Origin: Anisakis pegreffii
Taxonomy: Eukaryota; Nematoda; Chromadorea; Rhabditida; Anisakidae
DNA length: 64,000 nucleotides
Direction of reading: 5' to 3'
Assembly: GCA_035041965.1 (NCBI GenBank)
Contig: JAPYMA010001155.1
Coordinates: forward strand, 124,001 to 188,000
Part shown: piece by piece, positions 61,701 to 64,000 of the stretch
Layout: every line of letters starts with the position of its first letter
Numbering within the stretch: the stretch's first letter is position 1
The notes under the pieces: model-generated
Database searches by the model: none
Told to the model about the DNA's origin: nothing
The model's input: only the letters and a program-made list of their open reading frames with translations
Translations under genes and position numbers: made by a program

Positions 61701-64000
61701 AACTCACAGTTCCATATTGGATATCGTTATTGTCTTTATAAAGTGTGAACTTCGGTAGCACAACTTTCATAACCTTCTGCCTCTGTACATAGTTCAAGTT
61801 ACCTTCACAGTTTGATGGAAATATGGTGACTGAGAACTGCTTGTTTATTATGAGAGGTGTTTATGGCTGCGAGAAGTTCACTTTGATTATGAGTCACGTT
61901 CTCGTAAAATGACATTTGTGTTTGACATCTGTTTTGTGTGGATGAAGTGTGTGTGACTTTAATATCGACATCAAATCAGTTCGAATTTACAATTTTTTAA
62001 ATGTTTTCGGTGATGCCTCATTGATTGAATGCACATGTTTCATTTATTGTTTGCCGTCAAATTAGTCCGTGAATTCTATCTCAGTGAACCGCATGTGTTC
62101 TTTTCGAATACGTACATACACGTTTCAAAAGTTAATGTAAAGCAGCGACATCCTCATTCTTTAGACGAAATTTTTAGATCAATATTAACATTTTATTTCA
62201 ACAAATTTGTTTATCATTATATTTATCACTGCTGCATTAACGTATGATTGGTCGACGACGTATCTTCAGCCTTTCTGATGCTTACAGCGATATTAATGCC
62301 TCGTTTTGGCTATCAAATTGGTTTCATGTGTTATTAGTGCGTATTGTCGTGCATTTTCTCAACTTTTAAAAAGTTTAGCCACAAATGTGCCTGTCTTTCA
62401 CTTCACCATGCAGATGTCTTTGTGACTACGATCATTATCATACCATTGTCGAAATTCTATCACATCTCTGTGCGGGACTGATCATCCATCGATTACGTCC
62501 GTAACTGTTTGATTGTTGATTGCAGAATGGATTCAGTACCATCGACAAAGCTGAAGAACTTCTCTGCGTTATCACTATCACAATCGTCTGCTAAACGCCA
62601 GAGTGCATTCAAAGTGAGCACACCACCACATGACGATAATGTAAATGTGTCTAGATTGTGACTGTATTTGGCGTATGAGTTGCACCAAATTTAGTTGATT
62701 TGCCTATTTGATCGTGTCCTTGCAGAGCAAAATCGTTTTCAAAGCTCAAAGAGACTGAAAAATACGGTAGTTGGCCTTGCGACAGTGCAAAATGTACGAT
62801 TGCTGACTTGTGAAAGAATACAGTGCATTGAATTGGGTACGGACGATAACCGGTGAGGAGTTCAGTGGATATGGACTCAAATACAATCAGTTACAGTAAG
62901 CATAGGTGGTCATCATATCCTATTCGTTCCACTGTATTGTTTCGCCGTGATTAGGGGTGATTAAATAGGATGACATTGAAGCATCTCAAAAGCACTGAAT
63001 TCGTTTTTTTTTCAAGCTCTCGGAAGCACCCAAACTAAACCTGTGTAATTATGTGATTGGACAGAAATATGATAGCGTGATACAATGATAAGGAATGAGT
63101 TTTTTGCTGGAATAATCGATGAGAAAATGTTTTTGGAGGACGTTATTTGTTGTTGAAAGTAAGCAGCAAGAATTATGAGTTGAGACTGGTAACGTTGATC
63201 GTGATTCGTGCTGTCAGACAATAGTGATCAACGAATGACAGCCATGATGCATACGTGCCTATCTTCCCACATCCGCATTCAATTCGTACGTTTGCACTCG
63301 TCAAAAACATTTGGTGCAACTCATTTTGATGTTGTAATTTTATTGTCTTAAATTGTTGTGTTTGTTGCATATCGTTGCATTTCGTTGTATCCCGATGGTA
63401 TTTATTGGTCGTTGTGATTTTTTATCTACCGTATCATTTCATCTTTGCTTTTTTATCAGTGTAATGAACGTGTATCGATTGGATGAGTCCTATAATTCAC
63501 TGACAATGATTGTGAAGCCATGCGATGATTACTACTGGAATTGCAAGCAATGCATGACGTAAACCTGTGGGCTACATTTCAAGCCAATTTTATCGATGGA
63601 TTTGAAAGCTGATAGGATTGAAGTTGTTTCATTGAAACGCTGAAGTTGTTTTATGCTCTGTGTTGTGATGCTTTCGCAAAATAGAGTTACAACTCAGTTT
63701 CTCTTCGAAAACGAAAACCAGCCAAAAATCATTGCGTATCATTCGTAATTTGCAGGATCCAAAAACCGGAAAGCAGCTGACAAGTTGGAATTGTGCGAGC
63801 GTTCAGTGTGAATTGCAACAAATGGATCGTTTCGTTGCCGTGCCGTCATGCTCTGCGATTGTCGACTCGTTGCGAAACTCGCTGATGCCGACCATGCTTC
63901 AGAATTGTTGGCCTCAGATAGCTCAGGCACCCATTTCACCCGTCCCGGATGCAACACATTCCATTACAACCGATGCAACTGTGTCAATTGCAGTGCCCGC
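49541..64000 (+). CDS. bnc-1: Basonuclin-family zinc-finger transcription factor, N-terminal part, 3' truncated by window edge
   Basis: Basonuclins are nuclear zinc-finger regulators; in C. elegans BNC-1 acts in motor-neuron identity. Exons: 49541-49715, 50991-51151, 51604-51732 and 63756 to the window end, all in phase (last frame open to 64000). Order: a Ser/Asn/His-rich start, a Ser/Glu-rich acidic exon (SEMSESEEGECC), then the conserved basonuclin N-terminal domain. In that domain FSTLFGYQ-AIPVRIKILL, ERAGWTRQDFQRGFIDE and DPKTGKQLTSW align without gaps to the vertebrate SLMLYGTQ-AVPVRLKILL, GWTLRDYVRGYILQD and AAGKVLDRW as I remember them. The domain is split by a 12-kb intron (51733-63755). 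The usual Cys-rich motif before this domain in vertebrates is not seen. The paired zinc fingers must lie downstream of the window. Confidence 0.8.
51604..51732 (+). other. bnc-1: Core exon of the basonuclin conserved domain
   Basis: A 43-codon exon in phase 0 at both ends. The acceptor aaatttag ends at 51603 and the donor gtttgt starts at 51733. It begins AIPVRIKILLSRALAELD and holds ERAGWTRQDFQRGFIDE, the most conserved part of the family's N-terminal domain. Confidence 0.85.
60309..60390. repeat. Hairpin plus three direct repeats
   Basis: 60309-60317 (cgatttgcg) pairs perfectly with 60322-60330 across a four-base loop. Immediately downstream the unit gtaaggatatcaaaaa occurs twice, followed by a diverged third copy (gtaagaatatcaaatt). 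It is probably the end of a small mobile element remnant. Confidence 0.6.
61151..61333 (-). other. Antisense open segment in the basonuclin intron, Leu/Arg-rich
   Basis: Sixty codons on the opposite strand, locally GC-richer than the flanks. The frame reads LGRMCRLRRLQLSVAHLRRV, then SIEDVDARILHLLNVNMGH. It looks like part of an alpha-helical or leucine-rich protein. No splice signals clearly bracket it and no family is recognised, so it may be a decayed gene fragment. Confidence 0.2.
62527..62613 (+). other. bnc-1: Candidate alternative first exon of the basonuclin gene
   Basis: The acceptor gattgattgcag ends at 62525, one base before the ATG at 62527, as in spliced-leader messages. The 29-codon frame (MDSVPSTKLKNFSALSLSQS ...) ends in phase 0 at a gtgagc donor, so it can splice to the exon at 63756. 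The result would be a shorter protein lacking the first half of the basonuclin domain. No other in-frame partner was seen. Confidence 0.45.

Larger units (their letters stand above)
51733..63755 (+). other. bnc-1: 12-kb intron of the basonuclin gene
   Basis: The intron separates two exons that align contiguously to the basonuclin domain. It contains a candidate alternative first exon (62527-62613), a hairpin with direct repeats (60309-60390) and short open frames on both strands, but no other supported gene. Long first-half introns in transcription factor genes often hold enhancers; that is inference here. Confidence 0.7.

Overview
The window looks like nuclear DNA from a nematode. It is AT-rich, introns run from under 100 bp to about 12 kb with GT..AG ends (mostly TTTCAG-type acceptors), and several start codons sit a few bases downstream of an unpaired 3' splice acceptor, as expected for spliced-leader trans-splicing. 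Genes are sparse and intergenic DNA is extensive, which suggests a large, probably parasitic-type genome. I cannot name the species. Every gene I can support lies on the + strand.

Layout. (1) 142-9849: the 3' part of a beta-spectrin gene (unc-70 type), 21 coding exons in phase, running from the end of one spectrin repeat through seven more, a linker, a PH domain and a low-complexity tail to the stop. (2) 13.6-18.5 kb: a cluster of GC-rich exon-like islands in AT-rich DNA. Six of them join in frame into an uninterrupted ORF of about 397 residues with two C2HC-like zinc fingers, which I do not recognise. (3) 18.5-24 kb: no gene, but unusual structure: a degenerate palindromic minisatellite, A-rich tracts, a GC-rich islet followed by a TGTGAGTGATT-rich stretch, a G-quadruplex-prone tract and three consecutive strong hairpins. 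(4) 24183-30049: a ten-exon, 463-residue seven-helix receptor of the gustatory-receptor-like family (egl-47/lite-1/gur-3), complete to its TYLAFILQ signature. (5) 32845-33495 and 34706-35197: two small secreted glycine-rich protein genes, the first built on a 30-bp repeat. (6) 35.7-49.5 kb: sparse, no convincing gene. (7) 49541 to the window end: the 5' part of a basonuclin homologue (bnc-1 type) with a 12-kb intron and a candidate alternative first exon inside it.

The genes do not form one pathway. Beta-spectrin is membrane skeleton, the receptor is sensory/neuronal, basonuclin is a transcription factor, and the glycine-rich proteins are probably secreted structural proteins. To my recollection unc-70, egl-47 and bnc-1 are all on chromosome V in C. 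elegans, so their co-occurrence here fits conserved linkage and supports the assignments. All exon models were read by eye from splice signals and frame continuity; no transcript or homology search was available.
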